Shown here one piece after another: positions 36,099-44,237 of a DNA stretch of 64,000 nucleotides; the stretch's first letter is position 1, and every line of letters begins with the position of its first letter. The position numbers and the translations under genes are program-made. The DNA is from Acidimicrobiia bacterium (GTDB lineage Bacteria; Actinomycetota; Acidimicrobiia; Spongiisociales; UBA11373): the NCBI GenBank assembly GCA_029263095.1, contig JAJCYA010000001.1:1-64000 (forward strand), read 5' to 3'. The notes beneath the pieces are model-generated. The model worked only from the letters and a program-made list of their open reading frames with translations, searched no databases and had not been told where the DNA came from.

Positions 36099-36904
36099 CG
36101 TGCTTCCGCCTGATAGAGGCGAACCGACATCGGGGCGAACAGCAGGAGAAGGACGGCCGTCCAGCCGAGAGTCAGCAAGATGTCGCCTCCAGCTGGGGAT
36201 CCGCTCGCCAGTCCCCGGACTGCGTCGGACGCCGCAGAGATTGGTTGGTATGTGACGAAGTCCTGCAGCCAACCCGGCATGGTCTCAGCGGGGGCGAAAG
36301 CGGTGCTGGCGAGCATGAGTGGAAACAGCCAGAACATCGAGAGCATGCCGACCACGTCAGGCTGCCTGACCTTCGCTGCGATCGCGGCTCCGAGCCACGA
36401 GAAGCCATACCCGACAGCCGTCGCGAGGGCGATGGCACCAAGAGCGCCGAGTGGCGAGGCGAAGCGATAACCCATCAGAAGCGCCACGAGCGCGACAAGG
36501 ACGAGACCTGCGACGTTGCGAACTGCGTCGGCAATGGTCCGCCCGGCGATCACGGCTGCTCGGCTCATGGGCAGCGACCGGAATCGGTCGGTCACTCCCT
36601 CAGTGAGATCGGCGGCGAGTCCGAGGCTCGTCTGCTGTGCCCCCTGAAGCGCGGTGATCACGAAGACTCCGGGAACGAGGAAGTCCAGGTAGTCGATGCC
36701 GGCCCCTGCGCCGATCGAACCACCGAAGATGTAGTTGAACAGAACCAGGAAGAACACACCCATCACGACGGCGAACGCGAGCAGATCGGGTTGCCGCATC
36801 GTGCGAATGGTGTCCCGCCACAGGACCGTGATGGTGTCTTGAAAGACTCCGCGGAACCGTAGCGCGAGGCTCCGACGCGTCGCAGTCTCACTCATGGCGG
36901 TCAT
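36095..36904 (-). CDS. ABC-2 type permease, DrrB-like
   Basis: 269 residues with six membrane segments. Begins with a cytosolic helix (VFQDTITVLWRDTIRTMRQP), then FLVLFNYIFGG, the conserved DRFRSLPMSRAAVIAGR loop, and QPISAASDAVRGLA. Works with the ATPase below it as an exporter for drugs or lipids. Overlaps both neighbours by ATGA. Confidence 0.93.
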   Translation of the reverse strand: MTAMSETATRRSLALRFRGVFQDTITVLWRDTIRTMRQPDLLAFAVVMGVFFLVLFNYIFGGSIGAGAGIDYLDFLVPGVFVITALQGAQQTSLGLAADLTEGVTDRFRSLPMSRAAVIAGRTIADAVRNVAGLVLVALVALLMGYRFASPLGALGAIALATAVGYGFSWLGAAIAAKVRQPDVVGMLSMFWLFPLMLASTAFAPAETMPGWLQDFVTYQPISAASDAVRGLASGSPAGGDILLTLGWTAVLLLLFAPMSVRLYQAEAR

Positions 36905-37884
36905 GTCGACACCTCCTCTCTCTCAGTGGGTGCGCCGGTCAGGCTGAGGAACACGTCGTCCAGGGTTGGGCGACGCAGCTGGAAGTCGGAGATCGAGATG
37001 CCACGATCCTGGAGGCGCCGCAGCAATTCGAGCGAGCGGTCCACGTCGTCTCCGACCGGTATCCCGATACTCCCGGCATCGGCGTCATAGGCAAGACCGT
37101 CGACTTCACCGACGAGGCCGACGGCACGGTCAAGATCCCCTGCGGCGACGTGAACCTCCAGCACATCACGTTGCAGCCCTCGTTTGAGTTCCTTTGGAGG
37201 GCCGGAGGCGATGATCTGCCCCCTATCGATGATCAGGATCTCATCCGCCAGTTGATCGGCTTCGTCGAGGTACTGCGTTGTGAGCACAATCGCCGTCCCC
37301 CGATCAGCGAGCTCCGCAATCTCGCTCCACAGCTCGGCTCGGCTTCGCGGATCGAGACCAGTGGTCGGCTCGTCCAAGAACAGCGCGGTTGGATTGGCAA
37401 CGAGAGCAGCGGCCACGTCGAGGCGGCGTCGCTGACCCCCGGAGTAGGTGCCAACGACTCGATCGGCGAACTCGACCATATCGAATTGCGCAATCAGTTC
37501 GTCCGTTCGTTGCCGTCGCTCGGCCCGAGGAATCTTGTAGAGGCGGCCAAACAGGTCCAGGTTCTCTCTCGCCGTCAGCTTTTCATCAACCGCGGCCGAC
37601 TGTCCCGCCAAGCCGACCAGCTCGCGGACCTGATCAGGTTGAGTCTTCACGTCGAACCCGCCGACGGCTGCCGAGCCTCCATCGATGGACGCCAGCGTGG
37701 TCAGCATGTTGATGGTCGTCGTCTTCCCGGCACCGTTCGGACCAAGCAGGCCGACGATCTGACCGGCATTCACTAGGAAGCTCAGATCGTTCACTGCCTC
37801 GACGTCGCCGAACCGCTTGCGCAGGTTCGTCGCCACGACCACTGGCTCTGAGGTAGTTCTTGTGTTCGCAATAGATGTGGACAT
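36901..37884 (-). CDS. ABC exporter ATPase, DrrA-like
   Basis: 327 residues from ATG at 37884; the frame is open upstream but that part overlaps the GH5 gene in antisense. Walker A GLLGPNGAGKTTT, signature TYSGGQRRRLDVA, Walker B ALFLDEPTTGLDP, switch His replaced by Gln in VLTTQYLDEAD as usual for this subfamily. C-terminal DrrA extension with LRRPTLDDVFLSLTG. First gene of the drrA-drrB-tetR operon. Confidence 0.95.
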   Translation of the reverse strand: MSTSIANTRTTSEPVVVATNLRKRFGDVEAVNDLSFLVNAGQIVGLLGPNGAGKTTTINMLTTLASIDGGSAAVGGFDVKTQPDQVRELVGLAGQSAAVDEKLTARENLDLFGRLYKIPRAERRQRTDELIAQFDMVEFADRVVGTYSGGQRRRLDVAAALVANPTALFLDEPTTGLDPRSRAELWSEIAELADRGTAIVLTTQYLDEADQLADEILIIDRGQIIASGPPKELKRGLQRDVLEVHVAAGDLDRAVGLVGEVDGLAYDADAGSIGIPVGDDVDRSLELLRRLQDRGISISDFQLRRPTLDDVFLSLTGAPTEREEVST

Positions 37885-37920
37885 AGTGTCCAGTATGCCC
37901 GACAGTACGTCCACTGTCAA
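37879..37920 (-). promoter_or_regulatory. leaderless promoter with two palindromic operators for the exporter operon
   Basis: On the minus strand TTGACA (37915-37920), a 17-base spacer, then CATACT (37892-37897) as a -10-like box. Transcription would begin at or next to the A of the ATG at 37884, so the mRNA would be leaderless. An 18-bp palindrome, GACAGT-N6-ACTGTC (37901-37918), overlaps the -35 and spacer. A second, GGACA-N3-TGTCC (37879-37891), covers the start. Both suit a TetR repressor, most simply the product of the third gene. Confidence 0.6.
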
Positions 37921-38089
37921 CGGGCTAGGCCCTGCGCGAGGCTTCCGGGCATGCGATGGCATCTCTTGCTTGTTGCCCTGTCGGTTGTCCCCGCATCTTC
38001 TCAGACGTCGTCTTCGAGGGTCGGAGAGCCACGGTGAGTATCTCGGCGAAACACCACTATCTCCTGGGGCCGACACCGCAACGTTGCAG

Positions 38090-39340
38090 CTACTCGGCCG
38101 CGACGGGAAAGTCCACGTTCTCCGCCCAACGGTCCAAATGGACGGCCAGCAGTGGGTTGCCGGGAACCGGGTTGTGGACCTCAGGGTCTGTTCCGTATTC
38201 CAGATTGAAACCGTCCCAGTCGGCGGTATCAGCGCGCCAGGTGTAGTACGCGTAGTTCCACCCGAACTGCTCAAACAGGGTCGTCTGGGCGCGGTGGAAA
38301 TCGGGCGCGCCCGGCACCCACCGCATCGAACCGAATTCGCCCACGTAGATCGGGACATCGTACGTTTCGGAGAACTCGACTACGGGTTGCAGATCCTGTT
38401 CCAACCACGCCTCGTCAAGAGTGATCAACTCCCCTTCGTCATCAACCACATCCGGGTAGCTGATCTCGAAGTCCTGTCCCGGCTCATAGTCCTGGTTGGT
38501 GTAGACGTCGGGACCGTAGGCATGCAGGCTGTAGATGGTGCGCTCGTCCCCTGTGGGCAACAACGCAGCGAACCACGCAGCTTCCCCCCAGTTGAGGCTG
38601 CCCACGATGATCGGCGTGGCCGCATCTACCTCACGGATCGACGAAGTGACCCTCACTGCGAACGCGTTCCAGTCCTGGAGCGTGCCCTCCGCCTTCTCCC
38701 GAACCTCGAGGGGACTCAATTCGCCTTCCGGATCAATCAGAGTGTTGATGCGCGGCTCCACCATGAGGTTGTATCCAACAACGACTTCCGAGTCGCGATA
38801 GCGCTCTGCTGTGAAGCGCCACATCTCGATCCAGGCCTCGTTGGCGTCCTCGTCAATCCAGAGGTCGTAGAGCGGATCGTCGCCGCCAACAATGGCGGCC
38901 TCGTTGCGGCCGGGTCCGGTTCGGAAGTGGATCACCACGTAAATCCCCACTTCTTCGGCCCAGCCGATCAGATCGTCCAACTGGCCCAGAGCGATCGGAT
39001 TCACGTCATAGGGAGGTCGCTGGCTGAAGACACCGTCGTAGGAGGCATTGATGAGATTGGCACCCTGATCCCGCAAGTCCAGGATGTCCTCGCGGCCTAT
39101 GAACTCCACGCACGAACCCGATTCACCCAGCCAACAGGGGTGCAGATCGGCGCCACGGAGGTGCGGGCCGCTGTCCATGTCCCACAGGGTCATCTTGTCG
39201 GACGGTGAATCCGCTGCGGTCGCGGCCGCAGTGGGCGACGGCAACACCTCCTCCAGGCCACCGTTCGGAACCTGCGAGTCGCCCCCGCAGGAAGCGAAAA
39301 GGCAAGCCAAGACGACGAGAACGGCACCGCTACCTCTCAT
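38090..39340 (-). CDS. secreted GH5-like glycoside hydrolase lipoprotein
   Basis: 416 residues. Lipoprotein signal (VLVVLACLFASCGGD), a short Ala/Thr linker, then a TIM barrel typical of GH5: GANLINASYDGVFSQRPPY, IYVVIHFRTGPGRNE, the acid/base Glu in VVGYNLMVEPRIN, and the nucleophile Glu in IYVGEFGSMRW. Target is likely a beta-glucan, mannan or host glycan; not determined. It stands alone, about 200 bp from the exporter promoter. Confidence 0.9.
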   Translation of the reverse strand: MRGSGAVLVVLACLFASCGGDSQVPNGGLEEVLPSPTAAATAADSPSDKMTLWDMDSGPHLRGADLHPCWLGESGSCVEFIGREDILDLRDQGANLINASYDGVFSQRPPYDVNPIALGQLDDLIGWAEEVGIYVVIHFRTGPGRNEAAIVGGDDPLYDLWIDEDANEAWIEMWRFTAERYRDSEVVVGYNLMVEPRINTLIDPEGELSPLEVREKAEGTLQDWNAFAVRVTSSIREVDAATPIIVGSLNWGEAAWFAALLPTGDERTIYSLHAYGPDVYTNQDYEPGQDFEISYPDVVDDEGELITLDEAWLEQDLQPVVEFSETYDVPIYVGEFGSMRWVPGAPDFHRAQTTLFEQFGWNYAYYTWRADTADWDGFNLEYGTDPEVHNPVPGNPLLAVHLDRWAENVDFPVAAE

Positions 39341-39404
39341 GAACCGACCCTACCAGCGCTCGCAGCACGGTTCGGAAACACCCCGGTCCGACACTAACTA
39401 GCCC

Positions 39405-39650
39405 GTGAGACCGAAGAAGACCAGAGCGGCTCGACCCAGTCGAACCAGGTCGCCATCGCCAATTCGTCCAATGCGCTCGCCGAGTGTTGTCTCCAGCGAC
39501 GAGCACCTCTACGTCCTGGATCGTTCCGACGGATCCGAGGTGACTCGCCTGGCCGTCGGCGAGCCGGTGCGGACATCACCTGCGGTGGTCGGAGATTGGC
39601 TGTGTTTCGGCGCCCACGACGGCAAGGTGCACGCCTACCGCGTGGGATGA
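39405..39650 (+). pseudogene. remnant of a PQQ-type beta-propeller protein
   Basis: About 50 C-terminal residues read as two propeller blades (SDEHLYVLDRSDGSEV, RTSPAVVGDWLCFGAHDGKV, ending HAYRV), typical of YncE/PQQ-repeat proteins. What precedes them in frame is Arg/Pro-rich and looks non-coding. A full propeller needs over 300 residues, so this is probably the decayed end of a lost gene. Confidence 0.5.
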
Positions 39651-39670
39651 GCCGCCGAGGCGGACCGGCG

Positions 39671-40213
39671 TCACAGCAGGTGACCAAGCTGGGTCTCGAG
39701 CCAACGAACGATCACCACCACCCACACTATGAACGGGCCGACGACTACCAGCATCGCTCGGCCGACCTCGAGGCCGAAGGCCTCACGAGCCGCTGCCACG
39801 AGCAAAGCGGGCATCCAGACCAGTGCGAAAGTAGCTACGACGGCCGCGACGCCGAACGCTTGGAGGCCGACGGAAGCGAACTGGATCGTCATCGCCATCG
39901 CCAGAAGAGGCATGTGGGCATGCCCGAAGAGCCTGAACACGGTGAGCCAGTCCGAAGCCACGCCGAAGACGAACCGAGTTACACCCCACGAGGCGCCAGC
40001 CAGCCACACCCAACCGTAGAAGCCGACGAGGATAAGGCGGGTCGGCGCCTTCGGCTCTAGTACGCCTTGAATGCCGAACCGATCGAAAGCTAGAACACCG
40101 TAGGCACCCACTGCGATCAGGAGAGCAGAGCCCAACCCGCCGTATTGCGCGAACCGAGTCCACACACCACGGTCCAGTCGCAACAGACGCGCCGCAGCAG
40201 TCACTGCTGCCAT
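39671..40213 (-). CDS. membrane protein, Yip1-like
   Basis: 180 residues from ATG at 40213; the longer open frame upstream lies inside the DUF3179 gene. Four to five membrane segments (GLGSALLIAVGAYGVLAF, LILVGFYGWVWLAGASW, VAAVVATFALVWMPALLV, VVVGPFIVWVVVIV). Resembles Yip1/YIF1-domain proteins, with no catalytic motif. Overlaps the DUF3179 selenoprotein gene by 13 bases, so the two are translated together and may interact. Confidence 0.75.
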   Translation of the reverse strand: MAAVTAAARLLRLDRGVWTRFAQYGGLGSALLIAVGAYGVLAFDRFGIQGVLEPKAPTRLILVGFYGWVWLAGASWGVTRFVFGVASDWLTVFRLFGHAHMPLLAMAMTIQFASVGLQAFGVAAVVATFALVWMPALLVAAAREAFGLEVGRAMLVVVGPFIVWVVVIVRWLETQLGHLL

Positions 40214-41208
40214 ACGCGGCCCTCCGGCCAGAAGGTGTCGAAGTCGCCCGGAAAAGCGGTGAAGCCGGGCAGTAGGTCGAGAATCTCCCCCTGGTGCCGC
40301 CCGCTCCGGGCGATGCCCCGCAGCGGATCCCACACTGAGTTCGTCTCCGTGTCCCTGACCTCACCGGCCAAGACGCGGAGCTCGACGATGCCGTCGTCGA
40401 GGCGGCGGGAGAGCACCGCCCACTGGTTGGGATCGCCGGGGTCACTGATGACCGCGATCTCGAGCCCGGCCACGACATCGTTGATCACCCCGGAGCGCCG
40501 CAATTCGGTCACCGGGTACCCGGCAGCTTCACTGCCGAAGTCAACGACGATCAGCATTTCTGCGAGGTCGAAGCCGCTCCGTCCGGCGGGGACGTCGAGC
40601 GCCAGGGTGTCAGGATGGGAAGTCCGCCACGACTCCCACGTCGTGAAGCTGACCGGGTACTGCTCAACGCGGGCCCCTTTCAGCGGCCCGGCGATTGCCT
40701 CTCCGAGTGGCTGGCTCCAGATACTCCCGGTCTCGTGGTCCCACCACGTCATGGCGTTCCCCCACAGCGCCCCATGCACTCCGAAGATCATGGTTCGCCC
40801 CTCCAATTCGCGACGATGGACCATCGCCGTGCCACACAGCGGTCACCAGGTGACGAGGATTGGGTCTCCACCGATCTCGTCGACAACCATTTCCCGCCGG
40901 TTGAGGAAACTCACCGGGTAGGCCTTGACCTCTCCCCCTCCCTCGACGCCGATCACCTCAGTCGTCCCCGGCCAATCCACCCCGGCGGCGGTTACGAATA
41001 CCGGGTCGTAGACCGGCGCGATGGCGTCCCGCGGTAGAAGCTGGCGGAAGCCATCTGGGAGAACCTCCCCCGCCGTAGCCGGGTTGTAGGCCTCACTGGC
41101 CCCCACCCGCTGATTCACAGGACCTGTGAAAGAAGGCGTACCGGAGAACGCCCACACAGTGAGCACCACCAGGGCAGCGCCACCACCCACCGCCGCAGCT
41201 CGGTTCAT
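40201..41208 (-). CDS. DUF3179 protein, predicted selenoprotein (copy 1)
   Basis: 335 residues if TGA at 40843-40845 encodes selenocysteine (residue 122). Upstream in frame: a signal anchor (GGGAALVVLTVWAF), FRQLLPRDAIAPVYDPVF, KAYPVSFLNRREMVVDEIGG and LVTW. Downstream: PLCGTAMVHRRELEG, ALWGNAMTWWDHETGSIW, and the C-terminal WDPLRG. The DUF3179 family reads TWCPLCxT here, so U replaces the first Cys of a CxxC, giving UxxC. The protein is probably outside the membrane and redox-active; no function is established for the family. ATG 41208 was chosen; GTG 41232 is possible. No disruption other than the TGA is present. Confidence 0.85.
40811..40829 (-). promoter_or_regulatory. SECIS-like hairpin of DUF3179 copy 1
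   Basis: On the minus strand CGGCGAT, loop GGTCC, ATCGTCG: seven pairs including one G-T wobble, or eight if the innermost G-C closes. The loop starts 23 bases after the first base of the TGA, close to the 21 of fdhA here, and its sequence differs from the fdhA loop only in the last base. Confidence 0.7.
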
Positions 41209-41362
41209 GTGACGACGAATGCGCCCGGGCACTCGCTCGTTCCCGAACTGTCAGAAATCCGACGCCGAGCACCGAAGGCGCCTCGTCCCCAGGTCTGATG
41301 AGCAGTGACGACGAAACGACCGACAAAGTCCGCGTGACCAAGGTCTCGGAGGGATTTCGCGA

Positions 41363-41474
41363 GGAACCCGAAGGGTTCCCGTGGGCCTGACGGGACAGTT
41401 CTCGAACCACGTGCAGCCCATGACCGTGGAGAAGCCGAAGGCTTCTCCCAAGGAACGGAGCGAAGCAACGTTCC
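41363..41474 (-). repeat. three TTCG-loop hairpins with a decayed tRNA end
   Basis: Short perfect hairpins at 41363-41379 (GGAACCC, loop GAA, GGGTTCC) and 41428-41448 (nine-base arms), and an interrupted one at 41452-41474 (GGAACG/CGTTCC with an inner GC-GAA-GC). On the minus strand the tips read C-TTCG-G or similar. The first and third are each preceded on the minus strand by GGCCCACGGGAAC and a tRNA-3'-end-like stretch, so they look like old tRNA terminators. No gene is present in this stretch. Confidence 0.6.
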
Positions 41475-41476
41475 CG

Positions 41477-41499
41477 TGGGCCCGGCAGGATTCGAACCT
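41477..41499 (-). pseudogene. tRNA 3'-end fragment
   Basis: 23 bases identical to the T-arm and acceptor end of the intact CAU tRNA at 41648-41670, including the discriminator A. The 5' half, D-arm and anticodon are absent. It is a partial copy left by duplication and deletion, or a former integration scar. Confidence 0.75.
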
Positions 41500-41601
41500 T
41501 ATGCGTGACACCCAACAGGACGCTCAGTGGACCACCCGAACCGCCAATACCGACCCGTTCCGAGGCAGGTACACATCGTGACGCGACCAGACACCGACTC
41601 G

Positions 41602-41640
41602 TCAAACGGTTCGAGACCGGATAGGGCTCGAACCGTTTGA
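41602..41640 (-). terminator. 14-bp perfect hairpin after the CAU tRNA
   Basis: TCAAACGGTTCGAG (41602-41615) and its exact complement (41627-41640) enclose an 11-base loop. It begins seven bases past the tRNA 3' end on the minus strand. There is no T run, but the position and strength fit a tRNA terminator. Confidence 0.65.
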
Positions 41641-41647
41641 TGCTCAG

Positions 41648-41720
41648 TGGGCCCGGCAGGATTCGAACCTGCATCTGACGGATTATGAGTCCGCTGCTCT
41701 GACCGTTGAGCTACGGGCCC
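41648..41720 (-). tRNA. tRNA with CAU anticodon (elongator Met or Ile2)
   Basis: 73 nt, complete cloverleaf. Acceptor GGGCCCG/CGGGCCC with discriminator A, D-stem GCTC/GAGC, anticodon stem GCGGA/TCCGT around CTCATAA, and T-arm GCAGG-TTCGAAT-CCTGC. The anticodon CAU is at 41685-41687. Without identity-element comparison I cannot decide between elongator methionine and lysidine-modified isoleucine; the lack of a C1-A72 mismatch excludes the usual initiator. CCA is not encoded. Confidence 0.93.
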
Positions 41721-41892
41721 ACCAGGATCGTAGAGCGGTTGAGATCGGCCGGTGCGGGAACCGCCTGTCGCTTCGATCGATCGCTACACGAGTCGCAGCC
41801 GACGCGCTGTGAATGCAGCCATCCGAAGGAGCAGCAACCCGTGACGCCGACGGCTGATGCTCCTCCCCCGTAGACCTGCTCTTGCATCGGAC

Positions 41893-43641
41893 TCAACCAT
41901 CGGTTGCCTCAGCCAACAGCTCCTCGGCATATCCGAGTTGGCCGATCGCCGCCGCCTGCTCCAGAACGACATCGCTCCATCCGTAGAGCGACGTCCCAGC
42001 AAGGCTCTCGAGGGCCACTGCCGCGATCTGCGTGTGGATGGCAACATCGGCCCGGAGTTGCTGCGTCAGCACCCACCATGCATCCATCCGAGACTGGTGG
42101 TCCGGCAAGGGCGGCGTGGAGAAGACCATCATCTCCGAGAATTCGGTGAACTCCCATCCCTCGGGAATGGACCACCCGCTCGCCATCTTCGGAACGAACA
42201 GGACGAAGTGGTAGCGACCCGCATCGATCGCCCACTCGGGATGATCGATGGCCCGGGCCGGGGAGACGTATGTGGAGGGACCGTCGTAATAGCGGGGAGC
42301 CGCCATGAAGCCGAACATCGATTCGGGAAAGAACGGGCGGGTGTCGATCGACACGATCACATCGCCCTCGCCTTCGATCGATTCGATGTAGGCGGCAGTG
42401 GAGCGCCAGTCGGCCAGAGCCTGAGTTTGCGCCTGAGTCTTGACGGTCGAGAGCATCTCGATGGCCATTGATCCCGCAACGACGAGCACGACCAACGTTG
42501 CCGTCAGCCGAAGCATCTTCCGCTCCTGGCCGATACCGCCCAAGAGCGCGGACACGGCAATCGCAAGGTAGACGGCGAGTCCGGCCGGGAGGAACGCCGC
42601 GTAGCGGTAGGCATAGAAGGTGCTGGCGGGGAGCACAAACGCTTGTAGCAACGCGAAGCCGGGGGCGACAATCACGAGTGGCGCCCAGATCAGGGCCGTA
42701 TCCGCAAGAGCTGCCCGAACTTTGGGAAAGATGAGAACGAGCAGCGAGCCGAGCAGGAGGAAGGCGAGCGACGATGGCCGGATTGCTCGCTCTCCGAAGG
42801 TCCCAAAGTTCTCGACCGCATCGGCAAGCCGGCCCCACTTGCCACATGTCCAGCAGTCGGAAAGGGGATCCGTCCGACTGGTCAGGTAGAGGGCGTGCGG
42901 AATCCACACCCCGACAAAGACCGCGGGGAGCACTCCAAGTCCGAGGAGATCGGACCGAATCAGCCGCATGGGGCGAGTGATCGGTGTGGCGGCGAGACCC
43001 TTGATCAGGGCGACCGCGCCAAGACCAGCCAGTGCGATCATCGGCATCGACGCTCGCGACAGCAGCGCTAGGGACGCCACCAATGCGAACAGGAGCCCCG
43101 TCCTCCATCCCCGACTTCCGAGTTGCCAGTGCTGGTAGACGGCAATCGTTGCGATGACCATGAAGATCGGAAGGGCGTAAGGGCGGGCGTACTGCGATAG
43201 CTCAACCAACAACGGGCTGATCGCCATGAAGAAGGCAGCAAAGATCGCGGCGACACGATGACCCTGACGAACCAGTACCAGACCGATCAGACCAACCGAC
43301 GCTGTACCAAAGAGAACCGCCGGAAACCGCTGCACAGAATCGGTCGCCGGAAAGATGGTCACGACGGCCTTGCCGATCAGGTAATCGAGCGGTGGCTGCT
43401 GACTCCCATAGGCCAGCTCGACGATGTCACCCAGTGGAGCCTGGACGTCGGTCACCTGGCGGATCTCGTCGACGTGAAGGGGCTCTGTGTCGAGGTGCCA
43501 GATCCTCAGACCAAACGCCAGCAGAGTGACAACGACCACCAGAACAAGAGCCCCCCGTTCAGAGGTCATCCATGCGACTAGACGCCTGGCGCGCTGGAAC
43601 AGGTCGGCAGCGGTGCTGTCGGGGGTCTGAGTCGACGTCAT
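41893..43641 (-). CDS. GT-C (ArnT/PMT-type) polyprenyl-phosphate-sugar glycosyltransferase
   Basis: 582 residues from ATG at 43641. About eleven membrane segments. The first extracytoplasmic loop carries HLDTEPLHVDEIRQV with the Asp-Glu pair typical of the GT39/ArnT/PMT superfamily, followed by LSQYARPYALPIF. The C-terminal about 170 residues are soluble (SIDTRPFFPESMFGFMAAPR). It would transfer a sugar from a lipid carrier to protein, lipid or cell wall outside the membrane. The acceptor is unknown. Confidence 0.88.
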   Translation of the reverse strand: MTSTQTPDSTAADLFQRARRLVAWMTSERGALVLVVVVTLLAFGLRIWHLDTEPLHVDEIRQVTDVQAPLGDIVELAYGSQQPPLDYLIGKAVVTIFPATDSVQRFPAVLFGTASVGLIGLVLVRQGHRVAAIFAAFFMAISPLLVELSQYARPYALPIFMVIATIAVYQHWQLGSRGWRTGLLFALVASLALLSRASMPMIALAGLGAVALIKGLAATPITRPMRLIRSDLLGLGVLPAVFVGVWIPHALYLTSRTDPLSDCWTCGKWGRLADAVENFGTFGERAIRPSSLAFLLLGSLLVLIFPKVRAALADTALIWAPLVIVAPGFALLQAFVLPASTFYAYRYAAFLPAGLAVYLAIAVSALLGGIGQERKMLRLTATLVVLVVAGSMAIEMLSTVKTQAQTQALADWRSTAAYIESIEGEGDVIVSIDTRPFFPESMFGFMAAPRYYDGPSTYVSPARAIDHPEWAIDAGRYHFVLFVPKMASGWSIPEGWEFTEFSEMMVFSTPPLPDHQSRMDAWWVLTQQLRADVAIHTQIAAVALESLAGTSLYGWSDVVLEQAAAIGQLGYAEELLAEATDG

Positions 43642-43743
43642 AACGATCGGCAAGGAAGTGTAGGGATCGACCTTCCCGGCGGCTCTCCGCAGACATCGAC
43701 ACGGCGCCTTGCGTCCAGCTTCTGGACAGCCCAACATTGCACC

Positions 43744-44157
43744 ATGGACGATGCATCACTCGCGCAGGACGTTGCTCGTGAAGTCGCTGAACTCCACAAG
43801 GTGTTCCAAGCTTGGTTCCGAGGTGAGGGACCCAGGAGCCTCGACCGTGTTGACCGCGCTCTTGCAGCAGACTTCACCATGGTCGCTCCCGACGGGACAC
43901 TCATCGGGCGCGCTCATCTCATGGCCGACCTCGGAAACGCTCGCGGGTCGCGCTCGATCGATATCGCCATCGAGAGTCAAGGCCTGATCTGGTACTCGGA
44001 CGGTGCCGCCCTCGCCACGTACGTGGAAGTCCAGACCCAGGACCACCGCGTCACACGACGCCGATCGACTGTCCTCTTCCGGCGGACCGGCGGCGCTCGC
44101 AACGGACTGATCTGGCTGCACGTTCACGAAACGTGGATCGAACCGCCGCTGCGCTGA
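43744..44157 (+). CDS. NTF2-like (DUF4440/SnoaL-type) small protein
   Basis: 137 residues with a cone-shaped alpha+beta barrel pattern: VAELHKVFQAWFRG helix, RALAADFTMVAPDGTLIGRAHLM, GAALATYVEVQTQ, RRRSTVLFRR, and a closing LIWLHVHETWIE. DUF4440 members include ketosteroid-isomerase-like proteins, mostly of unknown activity. Divergent from the GT-C gene. Confidence 0.85.
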   Translation: MDDASLAQDVAREVAELHKVFQAWFRGEGPRSLDRVDRALAADFTMVAPDGTLIGRAHLMADLGNARGSRSIDIAIESQGLIWYSDGAALATYVEVQTQDHRVTRRRSTVLFRRTGGARNGLIWLHVHETWIEPPLR

Positions 44158-44237
44158 ACTGTCGCCTATTCGACAATGTCCTGATCGGCGGGGCGGCGAC
44201 GCCGTTGATGTGAGCGAATCCACATCCCGGAGTTCTC

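Noticed and set aside
40201-41208. DUF3179 copy 1 as two separate genes or a pseudogene
   Set aside because: Both halves are in one frame, the break is one TGA at a conserved Cys, and the paralogue at 46945 has the same TGA and hairpin.
41381-41581. 66-codon frame across the hairpin/tRNA-fragment region
   Set aside because: Its WARQDSN segment is simply the reverse complement of the tRNA 3' end translated.
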